This document shows positions 26,775 through 40,786 of a stretch of 64,000 nt of DNA, piece after piece. Numbering within the stretch: the first letter of the stretch is position 1; each line of letters starts with the position of its first letter. The notes beneath the pieces were generated by a model that searched no databases, was not told where the DNA came from, and saw only the letters and a program-made list of their open reading frames with translations. The position numbers and the translations under genes were made by a program. The DNA is from Balamuthia mandrillaris (taxonomy: Eukaryota > Discosea > Longamoebia > Balamuthiidae), in contig JAVKOQ010000112.1 in assembly GCA_031835245.1 (NCBI GenBank), forward strand, positions 1 through 64,000, given 5' to 3'.

Positions 26775-27325
26775 CGAGAGGCATGAGTGACTAACCACAT
26801 GTTTGTTCTTCAGCCTAAGCTTATTCTATTGATATAAGTGAGCGTGGGTACCTGACAATAGCAAGAGAGTTTTATTAAGAAGGACAGAGTTACTTACTAA
26901 AGCCATCAACACGCTGCCGAGGTTCCTATGGTCATAGCTTTTTTTCCCGACGCCAGTGGGTGTGTCCACCATCACGAACAGAAGGTCAGCAAAGGCGGCT
27001 CCCTCCTCTAAAGAGGTGGTGGCTCGAAAGTTGGTACTTTGACGAAGCAACTCGCTGACTCCAGGCTCATGGGAACAAAAGGTCTTGGCGTTGAGCTGGT
27101 CCACATAACTTTGCTGCACGTCTACCGCTAGAATGTGTAGTCCTTTGCTCTCCCACACCAACGCTGTTGCCAGTCCAAGCCGTCCTACGCCTGTGCGATG
27201 AAGTGAAGCATAAGTCTCAGAATGAAGCGCTTCACCTCCGCACAGTACAAGTTCCGCTTACCTATGAACGTCACACGGTCCCCTTTGGCTTTCTTCACTT
27301 CGTGAGGCGTGGTTTCTGCCTGCAT
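25592..27325 (-). CDS. UDP-glucose 6-dehydrogenase family enzyme
   Basis: Multi-exon gene starting MQAETTPHEV. The first junction (ttcatag|gtaagc ... gcacag|gcgtag) restores the NAD-binding FIGVGRLGLA. Further blocks are VDTPTGVGKKSYD, VLPGYIATTGRF, NYNPEFVAQGNI, LIGAESKEAGDLLEGIY, ESAEIAKLATNCFITMKIAF, and the catalytic Cys region GFGGPCFPRDNRAL. This family oxidises a nucleotide sugar at C6 (UDP-glucose to UDP-glucuronate, or GDP-mannose equivalents), using NAD in two steps in the cytosol. The Pro in GGPCF, instead of the Ser common in UGDH, makes the exact substrate uncertain. Two introns carry GA tracts on the plus strand, so CT on the sense strand. Confidence 0.88.
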
Positions 27326-27462
27326 GGCTGTAACAAGTGGCGCGAAGAGACGCGTTTGCTTCTTCCTTTTTTTGTTGTTTCACCAAATATGTGAATGATT
27401 ATTATTATCGAAACCTATAATATTCCAAACAGTTTACCACCGGTTAGCTCAAAAAGAAACGT

Positions 27463-28874
27463 TTACCACCGTATTGCTCGATATCGGTCGTCCGTCCATG
27501 CAACAAGCTTGACGAACAAGAAGTGGAAGGAGCTCTTGCTGGCCACTCGCGGTGGATAGCGAACGCAAAGCCAGTCCCAAAAGTCCCCCACCAGATTCAA
27601 CAACAGAGGAACCAAAACGCAGTGAAGCAACAGGACAACAATCACCATGTACAAGTTCAAAGCAGCGTAACGACCTCCAGAGGAGAGGTTCACCGGAGGA
27701 AACCAGTAGGAGCTGTCGGTGTAGCCTAAAGAGAGGACGGTGACGGCCAGTCGGCCTTGCCAGGCAAGAACGCAGCCATAGTAGTAGCTGGCTAGCATGA
27801 CTGGTACGTATAACGTTGCCCCTTTATATCTTGGTTAGCACAGAAAAATGGAGAATGAGAGAGAGAGAGAGAGAGAGCAGAAAACACACCACGGAAAAAG
27901 TCTAAGCGCCACCCATCACACACACAATAGAAGCCATGGTGCCAAAGCGCAATGCTCAACATCATTGCCACAGTATCGATTTGATGGCCTACAAAGACAA
28001 GAGGAAGATGGACGGGCCGCTCATCTTGCTGCGAAATGGTTACATAATGGTTGCTGTTGGTGCAGTGGGCAACCAGCACCAAGGCCACACGGCCCCAAAT
28101 CAGAAGGGCCAGCAAAAAGGAGGTATGCATTAAAACCTCAGCCACGTGACCTGGTTTGTGAGGGAATAAAACCGTGAGATACAAGGAAACGTGTTTCGCA
28201 ATGTGATAAAAGAGAGGGACATATAGAGAAGTGAACAAGAAGAGCGAAAAGGAAGGAGAGTGCAAGAACAGGAGAAGAGAAGCAGAGAAGAGAGAACGCT
28301 AAAACAAGGTCACAGCGGAAGCGAAAAGAGAAGAGAACGAAAAAAAAAGAGAGGAGGCAATGAATAGCAAACCAACAAGGTGATAAGGTTTAGAGGTGTG
28401 CCAAATGTCGTTGACGTGCGTCTTCAGCAAAGCCCAAAAGGTTCCTCTCCAGACCCAATCCACCAAACATTGAAAGAACAATGCTACAATCCCCGCTATC
28501 CTAGTTATGTTTGAGTTATACTCGTCAAAAAAGAAGAAAGGAACAACAAAAGAAAGAAGAAAGGGATGAAGAGACAAGAAAAGTAAAAGTGCTAACATGA
28601 AAGGAGGGAGGCGCTCGCTCAGGCCAAATGGAAGCGATGGTCGCTGTTGATAACTGAACTGACATATTGGACAGGAGGTGGGCACAACGTTCCTGAGGCA
28701 CGCAGGATGAACCCACCGGAGCAACGGAGTATCGCAGTCGCATGGAGCGACCAACTGCGACGCGTTTTTCTCCTCTCGTCCACATATTCTACAACTATAA
28801 ACTTACCACCAACGCGTTTGAGTGTGATGGATGATTAACGAAAGAGGAACAACAGTGAAGTAAGACCAACCCAT
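27463..28874 (-). CDS. RING-CH (MARCH-like) multipass membrane protein
   Basis: A RING-CH zinc finger lies near the N-terminus: CRICGREEKN ... APCDCDTP ... WVHPACL ... CPICQFSY, the C4HC3 pattern of membrane-bound E3 ubiquitin ligases. Later exons supply several membrane segments (IAGIVALFFQCLVDWVW, VLMHTSFLLALLIWGRVALV, VAMMLSIALWHHGFY, YMVIVVLLLHCVLVPLLL) and a short tail ending YRAIRW. The proposed start at 28874 (MGWSYFTVVPL) joins through ttggtg|gtaagt to tttatag|ttgtag. It is the least certain part. Expected role: ubiquitination of membrane proteins in the endomembrane system. Confidence 0.75.
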
Positions 28875-28945
28875 TATGTTATACAGCACTTACCGGAATA
28901 ACCACTTTCTTCTCTCCTCTCGTTCTAATAATTATTGTTCTTTCT

Positions 28946-29224
28946 TTATTTCATTTCGAGTGCTTGCGTGAATGTGTCATGCATCCAAGCCACCAGTTTG
29001 GCGAACAAAAAGCACACCAACCCCAAGTGGAGGCAAAACACCAGTAGAGGAGGACCTGTCATCATGAGAAGAGGCGGAAGAGAAGAGTAAGGCAGCAAGA
29101 AGACAACAAAGAGAAGAGAAGAAAGTGAAACAAGAGAAGAGATGAGATGAGAATGGAGAATGAGAATGTAAAGAGAATGATGAGAAGAATACTGAAGATA
29201 ACCAAGGGAGAAGAGAACATGTTG

Positions 29225-29265
<41 letters not shown>

Positions 29266-29445
29266 GAAAGCATATGTTATGCTGTTGCTGCACCTCTAAG
29301 TTGCGTGTTGGGCTTAGTCCCAAAGGTTCCTCTCAAGAGCGAACTCCCCAAGAACCTAAAGAACAACACCACAACGCCCACTATCCTATTGTTGGTTTTG
29401 GAGTAAGGGAGCAGGGAGAATGAGAGGACATGGAGGCCAGAAGTG

Positions 29446-29488
<43 letters not shown>

Positions 29489-29737
29489 CAAGGATGAAAA
29501 ACACACATGAAAAGAGGGAACCGGTCGCTGAGCCCAAACGGAAGTGAAGGCCGTTGTTGGTAGCTGAACTGACAAACGGGACAGGAGGTGGGCGTTACGT
29601 TCAGGAGGCACACGGGATGAGCCCACCGCAGCAGCGGAGTATCGCAGTCGCACGGCGCGATCAGCTGCGATGTATCTTTCTCTTCATGTTTGCAAATCCT
29701 ACAGCAATAAACTATTTACACACAAATCATAATCAGA
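28946..29737 (-). pseudogene. Shortened RING-CH paralogue
   Basis: The RING-CH block (CRICKHEEKD ... APCDCDTP ... WAHPVCL ... CPVCQFSYQQRPSLPFGLSD) is nearly identical to the upstream gene. Only one following membrane segment (IVGVVVLFFRFLGSSLLRG) and one terminal exon (LLVFCLHLGLVCFLFAKLVAW) remain. The three middle membrane exons are missing, and I could not join a start codon in frame to the RING exon. Introns have expanded GA/CT tracts (29230-29262, 29450-29486). It may be a decayed duplicate, or a real protein with a RING-CH and two membrane segments. Confidence 0.5.
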
Positions 29738-29955
29738 TCAAGTCAATCGTTTGTGCTAAGTTGCTTGGATTGCTCTTGCGAGACCGACCCGCAAGAGAAC
29801 AAGAAAGAGAGAGTACCTTACCCATTTTTTCTCCTCTCTCAACAACGAAACACAAGAACTCTTGTTAACATCGGATGTGTTGTGTGTTGTGTATAAATCC
29901 AAATCACTTTTTTTTTTTGTTTTTCAGGTAAAAAAATATAGGTTTACCTAAGTGT

Positions 29956-30283
29956 TTAAGAAGAAGTCGCTTTCTTCTCTCTCAAAAGCTTTTCTCTCAA
30001 CGTTTGCAGTCTCTTCAGCTCGGCTTCTACTTCCTCCAAAGAAGCAAGCGAGGACTTGGAGCCTCCCTCGGCTTTCTCGGTCTCTTGGGTTTCCGCAGCG
30101 GAGGTTGGAATGGAAAGAGACTTGATGCGCTCCATCTGCAACGTCCTTTGCTTCAACGAGTTGACGTACCTGCTGGCGAATACCTCGATGTAAAAGTTGG
30201 CTCCTGTGGTTATGTTTGTTAGGAAAGAGGAAGGAAGAAGAAAGGGCAGCAAAAGCACGAGAAGAAAGAGAAGCATGAAGCAT

Positions 30284-30328
<45 letters not shown>

Positions 30329-31792
30329 AAATGAAGCAAGAAGAGAACAAGAAGAAAAGAAGGGCAAAAGAGAAAGGAAGAAGATAGAGACAGGGAGAAG
30401 AACCATTCCAAACGGAAGCAAGGAACATGGAGAAGATGAACAGGGTGTGCACCCAGAAGGAGTGGAAGTAGATCAAACAGGGCGATATGGTGAGCACCGT
30501 GTAGACCAGCTGGTAGGCCATGAACGCGAAGACCTGGTAACGCCTGTTCACTTTACGGAGCAGGCTGCCCATCATGCCTTTGCCTTGCTGTGACGGCCAC
30601 CCAAACATGCAAAGGAAAAAGAACGTTTCATAGCGATGTTTGTTAGGAAAGGAAGCACTGAACGAAAGAAAGAAAGAGGAGCTGTCTTAACATACGCTGA
30701 GATACTTGAAGCTGGTCTCATAGTCCCTTTCCTGCACCTTAGCATAGGAAAATATTTCCACTTTGAGGTAGTAGAGCGTCTGCCAGAGGATGTAAGGCAG
30801 CAGCGGCAGCAAGGTCATGCTCACAAAGGTAGGGCTGCTGTTCCGCATCGTGTTGTAGTGGGTGAGGCTGTAGTCGTCGTTGGCCAGCCAGCGCATGCTG
30901 TAGAGCATGAGGCCGGGGGTGAAGTGGATGAAGAGGCTGGTCGTGCGGGAGAGCGAGTGGAGCACCAGGGAGTTGCGCCAGGCCACTATAGCCCATGCCA
31001 ATGGTCCTGTTTGTGTTGTTGGTTTTTTTTAAGAAGAAGAAGAAGAAGAAGCATAAGAAGAAGTAGATAACGAGAGAGAAAGAGAGAGGGAAAGAGAAAG
31101 AGAACAGGAAGCGAAAGAGAAGCGAAGCGAAGCGATAGAGAAGGAAGAAGTAAAGAAGAGAAGAAAAGAAAAGAAAAAAGAAGAACGCAGCAGGTACCAA
31201 AGGAAAAGGCAAAGCATATCTGGAAGAGCACTTCGCTCTGCGGGAAGACCAGGACCCAGAGCAGCACCAACAGGTTGGCAAAGTAACAAAAGTCAAAGAG
31301 GTAGTAATGCATCTTCTCCTTGCGGAAGAGCCAGGTTCGGAGGCTCAGCAGGATGATACTCTTCACCACAAAGACAAAGGGCATCCACTCGGGGAAGCGG
31401 GCCACCAGGAAGGAGCTGAGCGCCACGTTGGTCAGGCCGATGATGAACGAGATCTTGTCCCTCAATTTGATGAATGGGGCCGTCTTCATGTCCTCTCTCA
31501 GGTTCTTGATCTTGCGGGAGACGATGCTCTCCAGCTCTCGCTTCCTTTGGGCCACCTTGCTGGAGGGGACCTGGCCGGAGGCCTTGGCCGACAGCAGCAT
31601 GTCGATGGACAGGTCCAAAATGTCATCCTCGGCCTCTTGCACGGTGTTGAGGTTGGGCTGGCGGTGCTGCGGGTGCTTGTGGGAGGAGCCGCTGCCCATG
31701 AGGGCGCGGACCTCCGCCTGGGCGTACTCTTCGGCCCTTCTCTCCTTCTCCTTGTTGGCCTCAGCGGTGGTACCTTTATGTTGTTGTTTCAT
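29956..31792 (-). CDS. GPC1: Glycerophosphocholine acyltransferase GPC1 (DUF2838)
   Basis: Starts MKQQHKGTTA with a hydrophilic N-terminal region, then multiple membrane segments. The family hallmark is present as MHYYLFDFCYFANLLVL, followed by PLAWAIVAWRNSLVLHSL, the His-containing SLFIHFTPGLMLYSMRW and LPLLPYILWQTLYYLKVE. The last exons add VFAFMAYQLVYTVLTISPC and a coiled tail ending KKATSS. GPC1 enzymes acylate glycero-3-phosphocholine to lysophosphatidylcholine in the ER membrane, a route for phosphatidylcholine remodelling. One intron holds a 40-bp GA/CT tract near 30290-30325. The gene is divergent from SIN1 with about 250 bp between starts. Confidence 0.9.
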
Positions 31793-32040
31793 CTTTTCTT
31801 TTCTTCGGCGTTTTACTTTGGTTGAAATTTCAGGAACGGTTTTTATATAGCGTTTGATTTACGATTGGATTACATGGTTATGATCAAATCAACTTATCCA
31901 ATAAAAAATCATATATACGAATTGTTATAAGATTTTTAATTGGATTAAAATTGGACATTCTTGAAATTTTTGACATTCCTGGAGGAATTAATTACATTAT
32001 CATAAAATACAGAAAAAAAGAAAAACAGCGATAGAAGAGA
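31793..32040. promoter_or_regulatory. AT-rich divergent promoter region (GPC1 / SIN1)
   Basis: This 248-bp gap separates two divergent start codons. It is strongly AT-rich from about 31840 to 32010, unlike the flanking exons, and contains several ATATA-like stretches (TTTTTATATAGC near 31845 on the plus strand). It must hold both promoters. Individual sites cannot be assigned. Confidence 0.45.
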
Positions 32041-34182
32041 ATGTTGTCGGTGGGCGAGTTACCGAGGATCCTTGAGATCCTCCAAGAGAAACGGGAACGT
32101 TACTACACGTTGAACCGGGGGGATAACGTAGCTTTGCAGCTATACGCCAAACAATCCTTCGTCCCAGAACCGCTTGAATTTGGTCCTTACGAGGAGGTCT
32201 GCACGCTTTTCTCTATTTTGTTTTTTTTTTTTGTTGTTATTTCAACAGAACCTTTCTTCCCTTTCTCTCTGTTTTTGTCTGTGTTTTCTGCTATCTCTCT
32301 TTTCTTTTCTTTTTTCTTGTTGTTATTTATTTTATTTTTCAATGCTTTAAAAGCTGCCGAAAGACGATGATACGCCAAGAAGGAGGAAGACCGTTCCCTC
32401 ACAAACACCTAATGAAGACTCTGAGTCTGGCAAAACCGTATGTTCTTTCTTGTCGTTTCTTTCATTCATTCTTCATTCCAACTCACCTTTCCTGAGCAAC
32501 AACAACTTGCAGGTTATCATTGTTCATCCGATGGCAAGAAGAAAAGGAACTTCTCCCGCTTCACCTCAACCTCGCCCCAATAACAACCAACAACAGCAGC
32601 AACAACAACAACAAACACTACCACTCGATAAACAAAAAGAAAAAGACACACCCTCTCTCCCTTCTTCGTCTCAACAACCACAACAACCTTTTGTCTTTGC
32701 CAAAGAAAAACTTCCTTCTCCCTCCAACAAGAAACCAAGCCCTTCTTCTGCCGCTCAAACTTCGGCGCTGACTCAGTTGATGGGTCCTCGCTTTGAGAAT
32801 CGCAACAGCTTGGGCTTGGGCTTTCGAAACTCGATTGGGAAGACCACCGAGATCACCGTGTTCTTCGGGGGCAAGGCCTATCGCGTCTCCATCAGCGACT
32901 CGTTCACCGGCCATCAGCTGTTGGATATGATGAGGCAGCAGCAACCATCTCTGACGGAGGAGGAAGACAAGCTGCCGCATTTGCCACCGCAGAACGAACC
33001 CTATGTCATTAAGATGGCCGAACCGGATGGCAGCGTTGACGACGATGATTTAGGTTTGTTTTTTGCTCTCTTTCTATGTCTTTTTTTTTCTATTTCCTCT
33101 CTTATCGTTCTTCTTTCTTTCTTTCTTCTTTCTTGTCGTTTCTTTTCTTTTCTTTTCGTTCTTTTATCTTCTTTACTTAATGGGTTATTTCACAGCGTTG
33201 AACTTGCAGCAGCCCATTCGTAACTTTGGCAGACATTTCTGCATCATGTCTGCCAACAGCTCCACCTCAGGTACTTGTTTCTTCTTGTTCTTCTTCTTGT
33301 TCTTCTCTTCTTCTTGTTCTTCTTCTTCTTCTTCTTCTTCTTCTTCTTCTTCTTCTTCTTCTTCTTCTTCTTCTTCTTCTTCTTCTTTCTTCCTCCTCTA
33401 AACACTGCGAAAAAACAGATGGAAAAGGAGACACGAAAGAGCTCTTCAAAGTACGTCTTGGCGGCTCCGAGTATCGCATCCTCAAATACGATCCAGAGCT
33501 GACCGTGCGGGAGCTGCTGAAGCGCATCACCGCTCGCCGGGGGCTGATGACCTCTGAGTTCTTCCTTCGCATCGTCGGAGAGAACCAACCGCTGGAACTG
33601 GATGAGAAGCTCTCCATAATCTCTGATCCCAAGAAGCAGGAGCTGGAGCTGGTGGAGAAGAAGAGGGAGGAGCCGACTGCCACCATCAACAAGTTCAACT
33701 GGACGGAGGCCCTCCGCTTCAAGCAGTACAGGGTGAGAAGAAAGGGCTTCGGCAACAAGCAGGACCGGTGGATTGGCATCGATGCCAAGGAGATCACCGT
33801 CAGCTATTCGAAGGGCAAGAACAAGGAAATGGTGAAGAAGTCCTACCCTTTCTCTGACGTGAAAAAGGTTCGTGTTTTGTTTCTTCCTCAGACCCTCTCT
33901 CTCTCTCTCATTTGCATGTAAACTCTCCTCTCACCTCCCGTAGATAAACCTGGAGTCAAAGGCGATGACCTTTGTGCTACAATTCGAAGGTGACCAGAAG
34001 GCTGAGACGTACGAAGCCGGCACCCAACAAGACGCCGGTACATTTTTCTGTCCCTTCTTCTTGTGCATCATCTCCCACTTGTTCTCACCGCCATTGTACT
34101 CCGTTCCCCCTCTGCGCAAACAGACGAGATAGTGAACAAGCTGCAGTTTTGTCTCAGCAAAGACTTGAACACTTCCTCCTGA
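32041..34182 (+). CDS. SIN1: SIN1-type TORC2 subunit (CRIM-RBD-PH)
   Basis: Seven exons (32041-32196, 32354-32437, 32513-33053, 33196-33270, 33419-33867, 33944-34037, 34124-34182) total 1458 nt, 485 aa. After a Gln-rich low-complexity region comes a CRIM-like ubiquitin fold, from TTEITVFFGGKAYRVSIS to the acidic SVDDDDLGALNLQQPIRNFG. A Ras-binding-type domain follows (FKVRLGGSEYRILKYDP), then a C-terminal PH domain (NWTEALRFKQYRVRRKGFG ... WIGIDAKEI). This is the order found in SIN1/Avo1/RIP3, the TORC2 subunit that recruits AGC kinases such as AKT and responds to Ras and phosphoinositides. Intron 4 is a long TTC tract. Confidence 0.9.
33317..33387. repeat. (TTC)n tract in SIN1 intron 4
   Basis: About 70 bp of TTC/CTT on the sense strand fills most of the intron between donor cctcag|gtactt and acceptor aaacag|atggaa. 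It serves as a very long polypyrimidine tract. Confidence 0.9.
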
Positions 34183-34287
34183 ACGGCAACACCCCTTCAC
34201 GCAACAAGGCAGTGTTTAAAATAAAACAATGAATGTAAAGGTTTTAAACAGATCTATTTACTCTTCTGTAACAGATAGTGTTGTTTT

Positions 34288-36053
<1,766 letters not shown>

Positions 36054-37443
36054 ATGTTTCAAGACCAACAAGAGGAAGATAACTGGTTTCCCTTTGAAGA
36101 TGAGGCAGACGGAAGGCCACGTTGGAGGCCAGTCCCACAAAGAAGGGTGCTGCTGGTAGCCTCTGCTTGGCTGCTTGGCGCGCTTTTGCTAGGGAGCCTC
36201 TTGGTCTTGGGCATTTTGTATAATGGCTCTTCGATCTTTCGTGTTGCCTCTTCAACCTCTTCTTCTTCTCCTTCTCACCCTGCAAAAGACGCCGCACCAA
36301 CCCAGACCCTCTTCAGAGCCTGGATGAAGAAACACGGCAGGGAATACGCCCACGCGGACGAGTTTCAGCAGCGCCTCAGCAAATGGGAGACCAACCTGCG
36401 ATGGATCGAGGAGACCAACAGCAGGAACCTCTCCTACAAAGTGGCCATGAACCAGTTTGGCGACCTGGACTCTCTCGAGTTCAACTCTCTCTTCAAAGGC
36501 AGAAAAGTGTATTTCAACAAGCCTCCACAGCAAAGTGACGACGGAGAAGGAGAGGAAGAGGAACAGTTGCTGACAAAACGGAGGAACTACAAAAACGAGA
36601 CGGTGCCAAGCTATTGGGACTGGAGAGAGCACAACGCGGTGGGCCCGGTGAAGAACCAAGGGGCCTGCGGCTCCTGTTGGACGTTCTCGGCGACGGGGGC
36701 CATCGAGGCCGCCCGCGTCATTCACGGAGGGGACAAGACGGTGGTGCCCCTCTCCGAGCAGAACCTGCTGGACTGCTCCCGGGCGTTCAACAACCATGGC
36801 TGCGCCGGTGGCTTGATGGACCGAGCCTTCAAGTACATCATGAGCAATGGAGGAATAGAGGCGGAGAGGCACTATCCTTATGAGGGAGAAGTTGGGCCTT
36901 GCAGGTGTGTCGTTCATCATTCTATTCTGTTCATTGCTTATTGTTTTGGGGTTTATGTTCATGTTTGTTTTGTGTCCTTGCTTTCCTGTTGTCCGTTTTC
37001 TCTTTCTTTTTCTTCTCGATGGCATTTTCGTTTCAGTTTCATGTGCTTTTCGAACTCATCTCTGGTCTCTCGCAATCAAAAATAGATACAAAGAGAGTCG
37101 CAAAGAAACGAGCATAAAGACCTATCGAACGGTGCCGCACGGGCTGGAAAGCGCCCTTCAGGTGCACGTCTGGAAGGACGGCCCTGTGAGCTGCGGCATT
37201 GACGCCTCCCACCGGAGCTTCCAGTTCTACCGCTCGGGCGTCTACCACGAGCCGGCGTGCAGCTCCATCGCCCTGGACCACGCCGTCCTGACCGTCGGCT
37301 TCGGGCGGGAGAACGGCCTGGACTACTGGCTGGTGAAGAACAGCTGGGGCACGGATTGGGGCGAGCACGGCTACATGAAGCTCGCTCGCTTCCGGAACAA
37401 CAACTGCGGGATTGCCACCGGGGCTTTCTTCCCCATCCTCTAG
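36054..37443 (+). CDS. Membrane-anchored (type II) cathepsin L-like protease
   Basis: Two exons (36054-36904, 37086-37443) total 1209 nt, 402 aa. A cytoplasmic acidic N-terminus is followed by one membrane helix (LLVASAWLLGALLLGSLLV, about residues 32-55) instead of a cleavable signal. An I29 propeptide (FRAWMKKHGREYAHADEF...) comes next, then an acidic insert (DDGEGEEEEQ) before the mature domain. Catalytic residues are present: NQGACGSCWTFS, LDHAVLTVGFG, NSWGTDWGEHGY. The ATG at 36054 is the first in frame. This papain-family endopeptidase is probably tethered in the endolysosomal system and released by propeptide cleavage. It is divergent from the soluble cathepsin gene but only moderately similar, so the pair is not a recent duplicate. 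Confidence 0.93.
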
Positions 37444-38088
37444 TACTCCAGAGAAGAAACGGTTGGTCTGTCGGATGGATGGTTGGATGGATGGAGCTGA
37501 AAGAAAGATTCCTCCAAACAAAAGAAAAAATAAAAATAAATGTACTCTCGTGTCCACGCTCGTGTCTAAGCACATGTCCTGGAACGGTCCCGAAGAAAAA
37601 GCGTCCAACCAAGCGCGATAGGGAAAACGCACTGGCGTAACCTAGGCAACGCCCTCCCGCCGAATGGACACTCGGCGCCGGTTCAAAGGGGAAAACTGGA
37701 AGAAATACGCATCAAAAAAAAATAAATAAATAAATAAAACAAATAAAAACAAACAGTTAAAAAAAAACCACAACAGAAAAAAAAAAGTGAAAGAAAGAAA
37801 GAGAGGGAGTGTGTTGTGGAGAGAAAGAGAGAGAGAAAAAGAATCGCGCTCCAACGGTAAACTTTCTTTTTTTTTGGGGGGGAAGGAGTTACCGGTTTGT
37901 TCTTTTTTTTTTTGTTACGCAAACACCACAAACAACCAGTAGAGCCTCTTTCATTCTTGGTAGCTTTTATTTATTTATTTTTTTGGGGGGAGAGAGGGGG
38001 GTGGTTCTGCAGGTTTGATTGATTGATTCGAATTAAGCATTTGGTTTCAACAACAACCACAAAAAAAAAAAGAAACGCGTTAAAAAAG
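37444..38088. other. Intergenic, low-complexity
   Basis: No gene seen. Contains ATGG repeats just after the protease stop (37475-37495), poly-A/AAAT runs near 37708-37790 and T/G homopolymers near 37866-38000. The A-rich leader of the next gene starts near 38050. Confidence 0.5.
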
Positions 38089-38946
38089 ATGGACATAAGG
38101 CAGGTTCTGCTCAACCCAAGCAACATCAACTTGCTCTCTGCAGCATGGGCCGCGCCTTCTCCTTCCGTCCCGCCTCCTCATCCTCCTGGAAGCTTGGGCC
38201 TTAGTGCTTCCTCCTCCTCTCCTTCCTCTTTCTCCGTCGCTCCGCTCCTCCCTGCTGCCATCACCACAACTTGGCCGGCAACCTCTCTTGCTCCCTTTTC
38301 GGCATCTCCTCTTCCTCCCCTCGGTGCTTCCCTCTCTCCTTCTCTTCTTCCTTCCCTTTCTCGTTCCTCTTCCTCCACCACGACCTTCGCTGCCACTACT
38401 CCTCTACCACAAGATGCCTCCAGCAGCAGGCCTCCTTCCGCCAGCAAAAGAAAACAGAGAAGCTCAAACGTGATCGTTATTTCTTCCTCAGCTTCTTCTT
38501 CTCCTTCCTCCGACTCGGAGACGCACAAACGGAAAGCAGGTCGTCAGCAACGAGCGAGCGTCGACGGCAGCAGCGACAACAAGCAACTGCACTTTCATCA
38601 CGAAAACAACGACATCCACAACAACCACCACCAGAAGAGCAAGCAGAGGCGAAAGAGGAGCAACAGCAGTTCCTCCACTCGTGACAGGCGCGATGTTGGG
38701 GGTGGTCACGAAAGGAACAAAGAGCAAAGACGGAGCGACAGTGCTGCGAGCAAAATGCAGAAGGAGCTGCGAGCGCGCATTCCGTTTCCTTTGGCCGTAC
38801 AATATGTGGAAGATAATGAACTGCCAATGAACTACAATGAGCACTATATGGTGGAGAACGGAGTGCGAGTGCCCACTCGCCGTTTGGATTCTTTTGCCTT
38901 TTATTCTCTTGAGGACGGAGAACCAACCGCTTTACATTTGCTTGGT

Positions 38947-38993
<47 letters not shown>

Positions 38994-40463
38994 CTCTTCT
39001 CTCCTCTCTCTCTCTCTCTTCTCTCTTCTCTCTTCTCTCTTCTCTCCTCTCTCCTCTCTCCTTCTCTCACTCAATTACTTGCACTAGATCGCATACCGCT
39101 GCAAGGCTTTGGCATGGCCCTGCTACCAAACGGCAAAGGTATTCTCTTCCGTTTACTTCTAGCTCTTCAATTTTCTCTGCTGTTTTCTTCATTCTTCATG
39201 GCTAATCGGTGAATGACTGTTCTCTGAATGTGGTGACGTTTAGACCCAATCAACCAACAATACCCTTCTTGTGTGGCCGTTAGATTCGAGGCAGAACAAT
39301 GGAGCATTGAATATGGCGCACCACCCGTGCTGTGGCTCAAATCTTCCAACGCATGGTACAAGCTTATCTCTCCAGCTGAAGCCTACAAGCCTTTATTTTA
39401 TACTACGCAATTACGGTTCAACCTCGCCACAACCCTTGCCAACCTTTTGAGAAAGGACCGCAATACACCCTACGAGTCCATCATCGACTATGTATGCTTC
39501 TTCTATACTTGCTTTTGTTCTGATTCTTATCTCTTGCTCATTTTATTTGGATGCCAGATATTCGTCAAGTTTGGCATAGGCGAAGATCAAGTTATAGCAC
39601 AAAAACAAGCGCTTTTAGAGATGGTCTGTGGCGTCTTCAGTGAGTTTCACAATTCAATTTTTTTCCAGACCCTGGTATTATTTTTTTTCATCTCTTTGTT
39701 TTTTTGTCTTTTTCTCCTTATGTTGTAGTTTGTTCTGCTTGTTTTTTTGTTTTTAATTATCGTATTTAGGTCAACAAAGTGAGTTCACTGCAAGTACAAG
39801 ACACTAAATCCACGACCAAGCAGCAACAGAAATCTCCGGCAAAGAAACCCGCTTCCACAAATGCTTCAAGAAAGTGGACCTTTTTGGACGAGTTTTCCTT
39901 GTCGGATGATAGCGAGCCAGAAAGAAGAGAACGAGTTCAAAAGAGACGACAAAAGCGTCAAAACAAACGACGAAAACCATCTACTAAGACCACTGAGTCC
40001 CTATTATTGAGCAGCGATGAAGAGGAAGAGAACGAACACGTTGTGTCTTCCAATCGACGCAAAAGAACCTCATCGTTGTCAAAGAACTTATCATCTTCTG
40101 CCGAACGAGGAGCGCCGCTTACGTTGTCCGTTTATTCTTCGATGGACGAAGATGAGGATTCACACAGTGAGGCAGAACATTGTAATGTTCATGAAGGCAA
40201 AGGAAAATTTGATGATGAGGAAGAAGAGGATGAGGAGGAAGATGATGAAGAAGAGGAGGAAGAAGATGACGAGGAAGATGAAGATGAAGAAGAGGAAGAG
40301 GAACATGAGGAAGATGGAAATGAAGTTGAGCTGGACCCCTTTGGGCTCCCTAGATTGAATTTAGCTGCTCATCCAGGTACCAAACAAACCTGCCATTTGT
40401 GCCGTCAATTGAATTCTTCGGCTGTTCCGCAAAGGCAATGCCCTGATTGTCACAAGTACATTC

Positions 40464-40505
<42 letters not shown>

Positions 40506-40737
40506 TCCTCCTCAATGACTCTCTCTCTCTCTCTCGTTTTCCAAAATCAAAATCTGACCTTTTACGGTCTTTGGTCTTTTGCTTTCTTAAAGGCGGTGGT
40601 GCAAAGCGTGCTTGCAAACGAAAGTTCCAGATTCTTATAACTGGGAGACCTTGGAAAGAGATATTTTATGGAGATGCCCTTTTTGCATGGGCGTTTGTCC
40701 TTGTTCTGTATGTACAAAGAAGGTAAAGTCTTTATTC

Positions 40738-40786
<49 letters not shown>

